A stretch of DNA of 64,000 bases from an uncultured Elusimicrobium sp. (GCA_937891135.1 CALAFB010000048.1:1-64000), one strand, 5' to 3'. Shown: positions 44,366 through 53,168, counted from the first letter of the stretch. The notes: generated by a model from the letters alone, not told the origin. A program made the numbers and translations.

Positions 44366-44962
44366 CCGCCACTAATCGCGAGTAAATAACCTCTCTACAT
44401 CGTTTATAATCCCGGGCCGCCGCAAAGGACCGGACATCGTTTCCTTTTCACGCTAACAATACTAGCATATTTTGCGGAATTTGTCAACCCCTTTTTGGGA
44501 AAAATAAAATGTGTCCTGTGCCGGCGCAGGTGGCACAGTAAATATATATATTATCACTAACACTATCACTATCACATTCACTATCACTATGCTTAGCGGT
44601 GTTTGCGCGCGGTGTAATGTGCGGCGGTAAGCATTTGTTTGTTTGAGAGAAAATATAGGTACTGCGACTATGTGGCGCAGTAAATATATATTTTTTTGTT
44701 TTAGTTTTTGTTTTGCTTCTTGTTTTTGTTTTATATTCTTGTTTTGATTGGTTATTCCGGGGCGGTATTACCATTCCGGTAGTACCGTGGTATGGACGTA
44801 AAAGTATTTTTTGGGTGTCTTTATATTCCTTATTACAAGTCTTGACGCGTTTTTTTTTTTTGCTACCCTGAAATTAGAGGCACAGACTTAGGTTTGGCCT
44901 CGCACATTAACAGGCCTGTAATGCCCCCGGTTGTTTAGGAGCACAGCAGGGTAGGAGAAAAG
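44366..44962 (+). other. 597-bp intergenic region with low-complexity DNA and two matching hairpins
   Basis: No credible gene. Contains hairpin CTGTGCC/GGCACAG (44516-44522 with 44532-44538) and hairpin ACTGCG/CGCAGT (44661-44666 with 44676-44681), each followed by TAAATATATAT; short ACTATC repeats (44552-44591); a T-rich tract of TTTTGTTT-like units (44690-44748); and TTGACG followed by T12 (44842-44861) upstream of pilin 9. Confidence 0.6.
44842..44870 (+). promoter_or_regulatory. Promoter of pilin 9 with T12 spacer (possible phase-variable)
   Basis: -35 TTGACG (44842-44847), spacer CG-T12-GC (44850-44861 are T), weak -10 TACCCT (44864-44869) with 16-bp spacing. Slippage in the T tract would change the spacing and hence promoter strength. 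Confidence 0.5.
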
Positions 44963-45460
44963 ATGAAAAAAATAAAAGAGGGTTTCACCCTCATTGAGTT
45001 GTTAGTCGTTGTCTTAATCATTGGCATATTGGCGGCGGTGGCCTTGCCGCAATACCAAAAAACCGTAGAAAAAGCCCGTTGGACAGAGTGGATTTTAGCC
45101 ATGAAAGGCGCAGAACAAGATGCACATCTGGCCTTTTTGGAGGGGGTCTTTCCTGAAGATGGGGAGGATGATTATGAAATTTGTGAAAATTTTAAATCTC
45201 TTAAAGGCACCCCCTGGCAATCCGCTGCAGAAGATTGCAATTCAGAAGATATATATTTAGATACTCGCTTAGGCGAGGGACCATGGGCGGCTAATGTAGA
45301 AGTCCGGTTTTATCCGAATAAACCGACAGAAATTACAGCAATTTATCCACGAAATTCATCCGGTAATTCTAATCAAGCATTTTTTTGTGAACAGGTTATC
45401 CGGGCTTTTGGAGAAAGTGCATTGGATAGTTTCGTTAAAAGAGACTGTGGCCTGGAATAA
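44963..45460 (+). CDS. Type IV prepilin-like protein, minimal leader (pilin 9)
   Basis: 165-aa class II prepilin with only a 7-residue leader MKKIKEG| before [33 protein letters not shown]. The acidic globular part contains Cys in [22 protein letters not shown] and RDCGLE, so two disulfides are possible. AGGAGA precedes the ATG. It is the only pilin in the window without the structured RNA leader, and it has a homopolymer promoter instead. Confidence 0.92.
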   Translation: MKKIKEGFTLIELLVVVLIIGILAAVALPQYQKTVEKARWTEWILAMKGAEQDAHLAFLEGVFPEDGEDDYEICENFKSLKGTPWQSAAEDCNSEDIYLDTRLGEGPWAANVEVRFYPNKPTEITAIYPRNSSGNSNQAFFCEQVIRAFGESALDSFVKRDCGLE

Positions 45461-45509
45461 CTAAAATGTGCCAGAATTTCCCGGGTGTGAAATCCGGTAA
45501 ATTTTTTTT

Positions 45510-45547
45510 AGGCGGGGGGGGATTTATCTTCCCGCCTTTTCTTTTTA
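45510..45547 (+). terminator. Intrinsic terminator of pilin 9
   Basis: AGGCGGG (45510-45516) pairs with CCCGCCT (45531-45537); TTTTCTTTTTATTT follows. Confidence 0.85.
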
Positions 45548-45581
45548 TTTAGTAAAATATAATAAATAACGGAGGCCACAC

Positions 45582-47186
45582 ATGATTGAACTCTTTGAAG
45601 ACCCCAGATTAGACAAACCTTCTAATGACCCAGCACCGGAAAAACTGGTCAAATTCCGCCAAGTTTCTTTAGACGCGCAAAAAGGTGCCGGCGAAGAACG
45701 CATCAAAGCCCAGCACGAAAAAGGCAAAATGACCGCGCGCGAACGTATTTCGTACTTATTAGACAAAGACAGTTTTATTGAAATCAAAAGTTTAATGGAA
45801 AGTTCCTGCAGCGACTTTGGCATTAAAGACAAACATATTAAAGGCGACGGCGTCATCACCGGCTTTGGGCGCATTAACGGGCGCGAAGTAGCCCTGTACG
45901 CGCAAGATTTTACGCAACTGGGCGGCTCGCTTGGTTTAGCGCACGCGCAGAAAATTGCGGCGTTAATGGACCGCGCATTAGACGCTAAAATCCCGGTTAT
46001 CGGGCTGTTAGACTCCGGCGGTGCGCGCATCCAGGAAGGCGTAGATAGTTTAAACGGCTTTGGCGAAATTTTCTACCGCAACGTCAAGGCCTCGGGCGTC
46101 ATCCCGCAGATTTCCATTATCTTAGGCCCGTGTGCGGGCGGGGCTGCGTATTCCCCGGCACTCACGGATTTTATTTTTATGGTGGAAGGCATCAGCCACA
46201 TGTTTATTACGGGGCCCGGTGCCGTCAAAGCCGCTACCGGCGAAGAAGTAGATTTTGATACCTTAGGCGGTAGTGCCCCGCATAGCGAAAAAAGCGGCGT
46301 GTGCCAGTTTGTGGCCAAGTCGGAGCAGGATTGCTTCCGCCAAGTGCGCGAGCTGCTCTCTTTTCTGCCGCAAAATTGCGAAGAAAACCCGCCCTTGCAA
46401 ACCACGAGTGATTTAGTCAGCCGGCAAGTCCCGGTCTTAGAACGTGTGTGCGAAATGGACCCTAAAAAAGCGTTCCGTATCCAACACGTGATTTGGCGGT
46501 TGGCCGACGATTTCGGATTTTTTGAAATCCACCAAAACTTTGCCAAAAACGTGGTAACCGGGTTTATCCGCCTAGGCGGGCAAGTGGTGGGCGTGGTGGC
46601 CAACAACCCGGCTGTTATGGGCGGTGCATTGGATTGCGACGCGAGCGACAAAGCCGCGCGTTTTATCCGTTTTTTAAATGCGTTTAACATTCCGCTTTTA
46701 ACGCTGGTGGATACGGGCGGTTATCTGCCCGGCGTAGCGCAAGAGCACGGCGGCATTATCCGCCACGGGGCCAAACTCTTATACGCGTATTCCGAAGCGT
46801 CTATCCCCAAAGTTACGCTGGTACTTCGCAAGGCCTACGGCGGGGCGTATATTGCCATGGGTTCTAAGTATTTGCGCGGAGATTTTAACTTTGCGTTCCC
46901 GTCGGCAGAAATTGCTGTCATGGGCCCGCGCGGCGCGGTGGAAATTTTGTACTCACGCGATTTAAAGAAAGAAACAGAGGATACCAAAAAAGAAGCCCTC
47001 AAGCAGAAAATGACGCAGGAATATTCGGACAAGTTTGCCTCTCCGTACCAGGCCGCGACGAACGGGTCTATTGACGAGGTCATTGAACCGGCCCAAGCGC
47101 GCGCTAAAATTATCCGTGCGTTTGAAGTCTTAAAAAAGAAACGGGACCCGCGGAAAAACCCGCACAAGGGTAATATCCCTTTGTAA
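45582..47186 (+). CDS. Acyl-CoA carboxylase carboxyltransferase subunit (PccB/MmdA type)
   Basis: 534-aa carboxyltransferase of the biotin-dependent acyl-CoA carboxylase or methylmalonyl-CoA decarboxylase family. N-domain shows GKMTARERISYLLD, GLLDSGGARIQEGV and GPCAGGAAYSPAL; C-domain shows TLVDTGGYLPGVAQEHGGIIRHGAKLLYAY in part and GAYIAMGSKYLRGD. No biotin carboxylase, biotin carrier or membrane decarboxylase genes are nearby, so the reaction direction and substrate stay open. Malonyl- or methylmalonyl-CoA from it could feed the nearby synthase (inference). GGAGG and a TATAAT box lie upstream. Confidence 0.9.
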   Translation: MIELFEDPRLDKPSNDPAPEKLVKFRQVSLDAQKGAGEERIKAQHEKGKMTARERISYLLDKDSFIEIKSLMESSCSDFGIKDKHIKGDGVITGFGRINGREVALYAQDFTQLGGSLGLAHAQKIAALMDRALDAKIPVIGLLDSGGARIQEGVDSLNGFGEIFYRNVKASGVIPQISIILGPCAGGAAYSPALTDFIFMVEGISHMFITGPGAVKAATGEEVDFDTLGGSAPHSEKSGVCQFVAKSEQDCFRQVRELLSFLPQNCEENPPLQTTSDLVSRQVPVLERVCEMDPKKAFRIQHVIWRLADDFGFFEIHQNFAKNVVTGFIRLGGQVVGVVANNPAVMGGALDCDASDKAARFIRFLNAFNIPLLTLVDTGGYLPGVAQEHGGIIRHGAKLLYAYSEASIPKVTLVLRKAYGGAYIAMGSKYLRGDFNFAFPSAEIAVMGPRGAVEILYSRDLKKETEDTKKEALKQKMTQEYSDKFASPYQAATNGSIDEVIEPAQARAKIIRAFEVLKKKRDPRKNPHKGNIPL

Positions 47187-47225
47187 AATATGTTACAATA
47201 GATTATCTTAGAAAAGGAGCAAAGT

Positions 47226-47528
47226 ATGAAAAAATTTATGTTATTAGCCGTCGGTGCGTTATCCTTAGGGGCGTGTGCGATGGTACCTACGCATGCAGGG
47301 TCTGCCTTGATTGAAATGACCAACCAACCCGTATCGGCCACCAATGCGATTGGCAACAAAACCGGGAAAGCGTGCGCGAAAAATTACTTTGGTATTTACT
47401 TAGCGGGCGATATGTCCATTGAAGCCGCTAAGCGCAACGGCCGCATTACGCAAGTAGCGTCTGTGAATACAGAGATTAAGAGCTACGCCGTGTATTCCGA
47501 AGTGTGCACGGTAGTAACCGGAAAATAA
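47226..47528 (+). CDS. TRL-like family lipoprotein
   Basis: 100-aa lipoprotein: MKKFMLLAVGALSLGAC lipobox, then GNKTGKACAKNYFGIYLAGD and IEAAKRNGRITQVASVNTEI, matching the TRL-like (tRNA-associated locus) family pattern of small exported proteins. Function is unknown. AAGGAGC precedes the ATG and TGTTACAAT is a plausible extended -10. A stem GCCCGCTTA/TAAGCGGGC follows the gene. Confidence 0.8.
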   Translation: MKKFMLLAVGALSLGACAMVPTHAGSALIEMTNQPVSATNAIGNKTGKACAKNYFGIYLAGDMSIEAAKRNGRITQVASVNTEIKSYAVYSEVCTVVTGK

Positions 47529-47550
47529 AAAGTAGTTTTTAAGTTGCAAG

Positions 47551-47575
47551 GCCCGCTTATATAAGCGGGCTTTGT
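47551..47575 (+). terminator. Intrinsic terminator of the TRL-like gene
   Basis: GCCCGCTTA (47551-47559) pairs with TAAGCGGGC (47562-47570); TTTGTGCTTG follows. Confidence 0.75.
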
Positions 47576-47588
47576 GCTTGTTAATAAC

Positions 47589-47617
47589 AAACCCCCGGTA
47601 CGAAATACCGGGGGTTT
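47589..47617 (-). terminator. Intrinsic terminator of malQ
   Basis: AAACCCCCGGTA/TACCGGGGGTTT 12-bp perfect stem with a 5-base loop between the TRL-like gene and the convergent malQ; a short TTGTTATTAAC tract follows on the minus strand. Confidence 0.75.
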
Positions 47618-47637
47618 GTAAATACTTCGCAAACGGC

Positions 47638-50319
47638 TTAGCGGCCGCTTTTAGACAGCATATCCTGAATTTTATTGTTAAACCCGTCGGCTTCCAATAA
47701 AGTTTCTAATGTCATCGGCATACGGTAACGCCAATAATGCTGCGGATTGGCCGGTACGTTGATGCGTTCTTCCTGCGGGTTGACACCGCGCAAGGTTTCG
47801 TCCATAGCGGTCAAATCCTGCAGACCGATTAAGGCCAGCATAGACGGGCTTTGGTAGTGCAAGCGGATAATTTGCGTGCAAATTTCCGGGGTGGCTTCGG
47901 CCGGGGCCTCGCCTTTTTTGCCCAAGACGCGGTGGTAGAATTTTTGCGTAATATCTTTATTTTCCTGCCACCACGCGCGCAGCACAGACATATCGTGCGT
48001 AGACGGCGTAGCCACGGATAAGTACGGATATTTTTTAATATCGTCAAATACCGCCCCCCATTGTTTGGGCATCCGCTGGATTTCTAAGGAAAGGAGTTGC
48101 AGTTTCTCCATCACCGGTTTTACGCACGCGGGTACCATGCCCAAATCCTCGGCACAGGCCAGCATACGCGTGGCTTGCGTTAAGCGCGGCAATTTTTCCA
48201 AGGCTTTTTCTTTCCAAAACTCGTTATGGCGTTCAAAGAAAAAGTGATTGTATAGCGCGGTAAATGCTTTTTGGTCCGCTTCGGACAACGTCTTAAAATA
48301 CCCGTCCGTGAGTGCTGCAATACGCGGATGATATTTGGACGTATCTTGATGGTCCGTCACAAATAGCACGTTGGAAATCAGCGCATACAATCCTTCCAAT
48401 AAGCGGATATCTTCGTCCGCGTTTTTACCGGCGAAATACGTTTCCACTTTACGTTGGGTATCATATTCCGGGCGCAAGCAGTACGTGCCGTTTTCCTGAC
48501 GCAGCAAGAATTGTTCTTTGGCTTTGTCGGCCAAATCGCCGAGTTTTTCCGTCAGATATTCTTCGGTAATAAGCGGGGATAAAAATTCCGGCTTAAACGA
48601 AAGACCGAACGTAGCCATTTCCTCGGCACTTAGCGGCAGGGCAGGCGAAAACTGCCCTAAGAGCCCTTGCACACTATGGGTGGGGATTTCCCATATCCGG
48701 AAAAATCCCAAAATATGGTCTAGACGGTAGGCATCAAAATACGCTGCCAAATGTATCAAACGCCGTTGCCACCAAGCGTAGCCGTTTTTGGCCATTTCTT
48801 CCCAGTTATACGTCGGGAACCCCCAGTTTTGGCCCGTGGCGGAAAAGTCATCGGGCGGAGCCCCGGCTTGCGCATTTAAGTGAAATAAGGCCGGTTCCAT
48901 CCACGCGTCTACGCTGTGGGGAGAAATGCCTATCGGGATATCTCCTTTCAAAATCACTCCGTTGGTGCGGGCATATTGCGCGGCTTCTAACAGCTGGGTA
49001 TGCAATGTATATTGTACGTAATACCAAAAGCATACTTGGACGTAATGTTCCGACGCAGGCGCACAGAACTTAACCAGTTCCTCACACGTAAAGCGGGTAT
49101 GTTCCGGCCAATCTTTAAAGCAGGCGGTTTGGTATTTGTCCCGCAACGTGCAGAACATGGCATACGCCGGCAGCCAATGTACATTGGCCATAAAGAACTG
49201 TTTAAAACCGTTGCTAGACAACACATTTTTCCCTTCCGCTTGGAAGGCGTCTTGCAGGGCTGTTAATTTTAATTGTAACGCGCGCTCATAATCCACTTGT
49301 GTTTGGGCATTGATTTCGGCCCGTTGCTTCTCTAGTTTTTTGTGTACTTTTTTATCTAATTGCGGCAACGCATCGGCGTTTACATACATCGGGTGTAGTG
49401 CATAGACGGACAACGTATTATACGGGTAGGAGTCTTTCCACGTGTGGGTAAGGGTGGTATCATTAACGGGTAAAAGTTGGATGACTTTCTGCCCGGTTTT
49501 AACGGCCCAATCCACCAAGGTTTTTAAATCGCCAAAATCGCCCACGCCCCAGCCGTCCTGGCGGCGCAAGGAAAACACCGGGATGACTACCCCGCCTGCG
49601 CGGAAGGGGGCTAAGGTTTTAAAATGGGGTTTTAATCCGTCCAACACATACACGGTATTGTCAGCGATTTGCGGCAGAGAGAAGGTGCGGTTGGCACCGT
49701 CTTCCCAAAATAGGTTCCCCTCTTTATCTTTTACCACAAACTTATATTCCGTTTTAGCGGGTAATAACGAGGCATCTAACGACACCACCCACGTATTAGG
49801 TTCTGTTTCGGTAAGGGTGCGCGCCCAGGTAGCATTCCAGTTGCCCAACTCTTGTGTGGCTCCGCAGAGGTGCAGCGTTTGCCCCGCGGCAAGTTGGGGG
49901 GATTGCACCCGCAGTACGACCGTCCGGTCAAACAACACGGGCAGATTGCCCGGCTTGCGCGTACGTTTGCAAAACACGTTTGTCATAGCGGACGTATACA
50001 TCCAGGATTCGCACGGTAAATCCCGCCAGGTATCCTGCAATATATAGGTGTTTTTCTTTGGGTTTACCGGTAACATACGCGGGGTTAACTGCCATTCGCT
50101 GCGAACGGTTTTCCCCTCGTGGCGGACCTCGTAATGATACGCCATGGCTAACGGTTGGTTAAATTCCAACAGAATATGCCCTGACCAGTTTTCTCCGTCT
50201 TGCGTAGTCAGGGGAATGTTAATTTTATTTTCGTTGATTGTAGCGTGTGCACGGTACAAAACGGCATGAAGCGTTTCGCCCCATACCGTTTTATAGTTGA
50301 TGTGAAAAGACAGTTTCAT
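47638..50319 (-). CDS. malQ: 4-alpha-glucanotransferase (amylomaltase) with two N-terminal CBM20 domains
   Basis: 893-aa GH77 disproportionating enzyme that transfers alpha-1,4-glucan segments between maltodextrins. Two starch-binding CBM20 modules (about 1-110 and 125-235; LHLCGATQELGNWNAT in the second) precede the catalytic domain: DAYRLDHILGFFRIWEIP (nucleophile Asp), CAEDLGMVP (acid/base Glu), PSTHDMSVLRAWW (transition-state Asp). The DPE2-like layout is typical of enzymes using maltose and branched glucans. I start at MKLSFHINY (50319), 5 bases after the MFS stop; a longer start at 50361 would overlap that gene. Confidence 0.93.
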   Translation of the reverse strand: MKLSFHINYKTVWGETLHAVLYRAHATINENKINIPLTTQDGENWSGHILLEFNQPLAMAYHYEVRHEGKTVRSEWQLTPRMLPVNPKKNTYILQDTWRDLPCESWMYTSAMTNVFCKRTRKPGNLPVLFDRTVVLRVQSPQLAAGQTLHLCGATQELGNWNATWARTLTETEPNTWVVSLDASLLPAKTEYKFVVKDKEGNLFWEDGANRTFSLPQIADNTVYVLDGLKPHFKTLAPFRAGGVVIPVFSLRRQDGWGVGDFGDLKTLVDWAVKTGQKVIQLLPVNDTTLTHTWKDSYPYNTLSVYALHPMYVNADALPQLDKKVHKKLEKQRAEINAQTQVDYERALQLKLTALQDAFQAEGKNVLSSNGFKQFFMANVHWLPAYAMFCTLRDKYQTACFKDWPEHTRFTCEELVKFCAPASEHYVQVCFWYYVQYTLHTQLLEAAQYARTNGVILKGDIPIGISPHSVDAWMEPALFHLNAQAGAPPDDFSATGQNWGFPTYNWEEMAKNGYAWWQRRLIHLAAYFDAYRLDHILGFFRIWEIPTHSVQGLLGQFSPALPLSAEEMATFGLSFKPEFLSPLITEEYLTEKLGDLADKAKEQFLLRQENGTYCLRPEYDTQRKVETYFAGKNADEDIRLLEGLYALISNVLFVTDHQDTSKYHPRIAALTDGYFKTLSEADQKAFTALYNHFFFERHNEFWKEKALEKLPRLTQATRMLACAEDLGMVPACVKPVMEKLQLLSLEIQRMPKQWGAVFDDIKKYPYLSVATPSTHDMSVLRAWWQENKDITQKFYHRVLGKKGEAPAEATPEICTQIIRLHYQSPSMLALIGLQDLTAMDETLRGVNPQEERINVPANPQHYWRYRMPMTLETLLEADGFNNKIQDMLSKSGR

Positions 50320-50324
50320 TGTTC

Positions 50325-51653
50325 TTACCCTTGTTGTGTTGCGTGTTCTTCTTTTACCCAAACTGTAAAAGCAGCGGCGATTAACAAACTAATTCCGCCA
50401 ATGCCCACAGCTGCAATAGCACTTCCTCCTAACAAGTGTTTCATAAACGGCCCGAACAACAGGTTTACACAAATCTGCGGAATAACAATAAAAAAGTTAA
50501 ACACGCCCATGTAAAACCCCATCTTCTCGGCCGGAAGTGCGTTGGAAAGCATGGCATACGGCATAGACAAAATACTGCTCCACGCAATCCCAATGCAGAC
50601 CATGGGTATTATCAAACTCATTTTACTAAATTGTACGCCAAAAAGGGCAAGTCCTAAAGCAGCCAATCCCGCTCCGCCGACCGCTAAACAGAAAATATGG
50701 ATTTTGCGCGCGGAGAATTTGCGCGTTAAGCCCAAGAGCGCAAACGCAAACACAAACGCCACCGCACTATAAATAGCAAAACAAATGTTGCCCCAGTTGG
50801 CGGCCGTTTCATAGTCCGGCGTGCCGGGGGCGGCGTGGAAAACACCGCTGGCAATACCCGGCGTAAAATAGACCCACAAAATCATAAAGGCTGCCCACGT
50901 AAAAAACTGTACCACGGCCAAGCGGCGCATGGTTTGCGGCATGGTCAGCATGGCGTGCCACATCTCTTTGATAGATGCAAGCGGGCTGGCGGTTTGCTTT
51001 TGCAGCGCGCGGAAGGCTTCCATATCCGCGGGCGGATATTCGGGCGTGGTAACAATGGTGGCCAAAATAGCCACTAAAAATACCACCGCCCCAATATAAA
51101 AGGAATAACGTACCGTAGCCGGGATATGACCGAGGGCCGCTTCGGTGCTGACACCAAAAGACGTTAAAATTTGCGGCAAACAATACGCAATCACGGACGC
51201 CGCGCCAATCATCACACTTTGCATGGCGTAGCCGGTTTTACGTTGCTGTTCGGGCAAGATATCGCCCACAAACGCGCGGAACGGTTCCATGCTGACGTTG
51301 ACGGCCGTATCTAAAATCCACAACGCAATAACCGCCATCCAAATAGCGGTCGCTTGCGGCATTAAAAATAATGCAAAGACCGAGAAAATAGCCCCGCCTA
51401 AAAAATACGGACGCCGGCGCCCTAAGCGGCACCAGGTGCGGTCGCTAAAATAACCAATGAGCGGCTGCACGAGAAGCCCGGTAACGGGGGCCGCCAGCCA
51501 AAGCATCGGGATTTGGTCTTCCGTCGCGCCTAAGCGCGAATAAATGGCACTCATATTGCCCATTTGCAAAGACCAACCAAACTGGATTCCAAAAAAGCCC
51601 AAGCACATATATGCAATTTGCATAAAACTCTTAGGCGGACGTTCTAAGTTCAT
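50325..51653 (-). CDS. MFS transporter, SLC45/maltodextrin-sucrose type
   Basis: 442-aa major facilitator with 12 predicted helices. Shows GLLVQPLIGYFSDRTWCRLGRRRPYFL, written here only as its key residues RxGRRRPY in the cytoplasmic 2-3 loop, and a second related motif GLTRKFSARKIH between helices 8 and 9. These fit the glycoside-cation family of sugar transporters. It lies 5 bases upstream of malQ, so uptake of maltose or maltodextrin is the likely role. AGGAGG and a TTATAATGG promoter precede the ATG at 51653. Confidence 0.87.
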   Translation of the reverse strand: MNLERPPKSFMQIAYMCLGFFGIQFGWSLQMGNMSAIYSRLGATEDQIPMLWLAAPVTGLLVQPLIGYFSDRTWCRLGRRRPYFLGGAIFSVFALFLMPQATAIWMAVIALWILDTAVNVSMEPFRAFVGDILPEQQRKTGYAMQSVMIGAASVIAYCLPQILTSFGVSTEAALGHIPATVRYSFYIGAVVFLVAILATIVTTPEYPPADMEAFRALQKQTASPLASIKEMWHAMLTMPQTMRRLAVVQFFTWAAFMILWVYFTPGIASGVFHAAPGTPDYETAANWGNICFAIYSAVAFVFAFALLGLTRKFSARKIHIFCLAVGGAGLAALGLALFGVQFSKMSLIIPMVCIGIAWSSILSMPYAMLSNALPAEKMGFYMGVFNFFIVIPQICVNLLFGPFMKHLLGGSAIAAVGIGGISLLIAAAFTVWVKEEHATQQG

Positions 51654-51769
51654 ACGCTTCCTCCTTTGGTTTTGTAGATAACTCCATTATAACAAGATTT
51701 TTTCATTTGTGAAGCAGAAAAATTGATTAGAAAAGCACAGACGCGGGAAGCCCCACATCTTTGCCCAAA

Positions 51770-51787
51770 ATTTGCTATGATACTGGT
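51770..51787 (+). promoter_or_regulatory. Extended -10 promoter for a leaderless sigma-factor mRNA
   Basis: TTTGCTATGAT: TGC before hexamer TATGAT (51776-51781); the predicted start is the A of the ATG at 51788. No Shine-Dalgarno and no convincing -35. Confidence 0.6.
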
Positions 51788-52948
51788 ATGGAAAGCACAG
51801 AACTGGATAGTGTAAACGAATACTTTAAACACTTGGGTCAAATTACCAAAGAAATTGACCGCGAAGAAATGGCCCAATTATGGAAACGCGTCAAAAAAGG
51901 CGACGAAGAAGCCAAGAACCGTATGATGGAAATGAACTTGCGCCTTGTTGTACCGACGGCAAAGCGTTTCCAACGCCCGGGTATGGATTTAATGGATTTG
52001 ATTGAAGAAGGGAACCTGGGGCTCTTGCAAGCCATTGAAAAATTTGAACCTAGAAAAGGGTACCGTTTTTCCACCTATGCCGTGTATTGGATTGAGCAGT
52101 TCGTGCGTAAATATATTGAAGAACAATCCGGTTCTATTAAAATTCCGTCGCACGCGTGGGGCAATTTAAAACGCTGGTTCAAAGCGTGGAACGAACTTAA
52201 AGAAACCAACGGACGGGACCCGTCCTTGCGGGAAATGGCCGAAGAATTAGGTTTGTCTGCCCGGCAGGTAAAATCTATTATGGATACGTTGAACGCTGCC
52301 AAAGGGGTGGATTCGTTAACCTCGCTTGTGCGCGAAGAAGACGAAATGACGTTGGAAGAAGTCATCAGCGACGACGGCAAAGGCAACCCGCATGACGTGT
52401 TTGTAGCCAATGAAGACAAAACCACCATGCGCCAAAGTTTAGACGATTTACAAGAACGGGACCGGCAAATTATTGTGCTGCGTTACGGGTTGGATGACAA
52501 CGCCCCCAAGACGCTGGGCGAAGTGGCGGATATGTTAGGCCTCTCGCGTGAGCGCGTACGCCAAATTGAAGAACGTGCGATTCGCACCTTGCGCCGGGCC
52601 GCCCAAAAGGCAGGGCTGTTGGAGTTTTTGCCGGAAGATTACCGCACCACCAAATTGCACACCGCCATGCGCGGCCGCCCGAAAACGAATATTTTAGGTG
52701 AAGAAGAAGCAGACGAAAACCCGCTTATCAAACTTATCCGCCATAAAGTAGCCCAGGCCAAAAAGCAACTGGCACACAAGACGGCGGATACTAAAAAGAA
52801 ATCCAAGAAAGCCGTTACTAAGACGGTTGCCCAAAAAATGGTGAAAAAAACGGCGGCGAAAAAGAAAGCCTCTGCCCAAAAAACGGCACAGAAAACTGCC
52901 AAAAAATCTTCTAAAAAATCGGTTAAAAAAGTTTCCAAAAAACGCTAA
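51788..52948 (+). CDS. Group 2 sigma-70 factor with histone H1-like lysine-rich tail
   Basis: 386-aa sigma factor without region 1.1. Region 1.2 (VNEYFKHLGQITKEIDREE), region 2 (DLIEEGNLGLLQAIEKFE, FSTYAVYWIEQFV), region 3 (RDPSLREMAEELGLSARQ) and region 4 ([20 protein letters not shown]) are complete to about residue 290. A further ~100 residues follow, of which the last ~65 are Lys/Ala/Thr/Ser repeats (TKTVAQKMVKKTAAKKKA, then KKSSKKSVKKVSKKR). That tail resembles AlgP or histone H1 tails and could bind DNA nonspecifically. The promoter is leaderless. Confidence 0.9.
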   Translation: MESTELDSVNEYFKHLGQITKEIDREEMAQLWKRVKKGDEEAKNRMMEMNLRLVVPTAKRFQRPGMDLMDLIEEGNLGLLQAIEKFEPRKGYRFSTYAVYWIEQFVRKYIEEQSGSIKIPSHAWGNLKRWFKAWNELKETNGRDPSLREMAEELGLSARQVKSIMDTLNAAKGVDSLTSLVREEDEMTLEEVISDDGKGNPHDVFVANEDKTTMRQSLDDLQERDRQIIVLRYGLDDNAPKTLGEVADMLGLSRERVRQIEERAIRTLRRAAQKAGLLEFLPEDYRTTKLHTAMRGRPKTNILGEEEADENPLIKLIRHKVAQAKKQLAHKTADTKKKSKKAVTKTVAQKMVKKTAAKKKASAQKTAQKTAKKSSKKSVKKVSKKR

Positions 52949-52976
52949 ATGGCCGTGCGTGCGCGTGCCGGTTTAT

Positions 52977-53050
52977 GCCCCCGTAGCTCAATTGGATAGA
53001 GCGATTCCGTCCTAAGGAAGAGGTTGCGAGTTCAACTCCCGCCGGGGGTA
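52977..53050 (+). tRNA. tRNA-Arg (CCT)
   Basis: Acceptor GCCCCCG pairs with CGGGGGT (terminal G-U); D-arm TAGCTCAATTGGATAGAGC; anticodon loop GTCCTAA gives anticodon CCT, reading AGG; T-arm GCGAGTTCAACTCCCGC. CCA not encoded. One A-G mismatch sits at the base of the anticodon stem. A bidirectional terminator follows. It is not the attachment site of the prophage, which begins 2.2 kb further on. Confidence 0.93.
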
Positions 53051-53089
53051 AAATAAAAAACCCGCTTTGACGGGTTTTTTTATTTTAAG
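53050..53089. terminator. Bidirectional terminator between tRNA-Arg and pilin 8
   Basis: AAAATAAAAAACCCG (53050-53064) pairs with CGGGTTTTTTATTTT (53071-53085). Serves the rightward tRNA and the leftward pilin 8 transcript. Confidence 0.9.
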
Positions 53090-53096
53090 TCCCGAA

Positions 53097-53168
53097 GCAC
53101 ACCAACTGCTTGGTGTGCGTGAGGAGTTGAAAGGCGCAGCGATGTTTTTGTTTGAGCGGCTAGGCCGC
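53097..53168 (-). ncRNA. Two-hairpin 3'-UTR motif, copy 1 (pilin 8 transcript)
   Basis: On the minus strand: hairpin GCGGC-CTA-GCCGC (53156-53168), a 27-nt linker (53129-53155, TCAAACAAAAACATCGCTGC then GCCTTTC), about 10 nt, then hairpin GCACACCAA-GCAG-TTGGTGTGC (53097-53118) and at once the terminator. The linker is identical in copy 2; both hairpins differ by compensating pairs. A further 15-bp hairpin (53192-53206 with 53214-53228) lies between it and the pilin stop. Confidence 0.7.

Noticed and set aside
44484..44774. A 96-codon minus-strand frame rich in Lys and Thr
   Set aside because: It is produced by the T-rich low-complexity tract; no ribosome site and no plausible protein features.
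52977..53050. tRNA-Arg as the attachment site of the prophage
   Set aside because: The integrase end of the element is at about 55240, separated from the tRNA by two ordinary genes, and no repeat of the tRNA 3' end was seen there.
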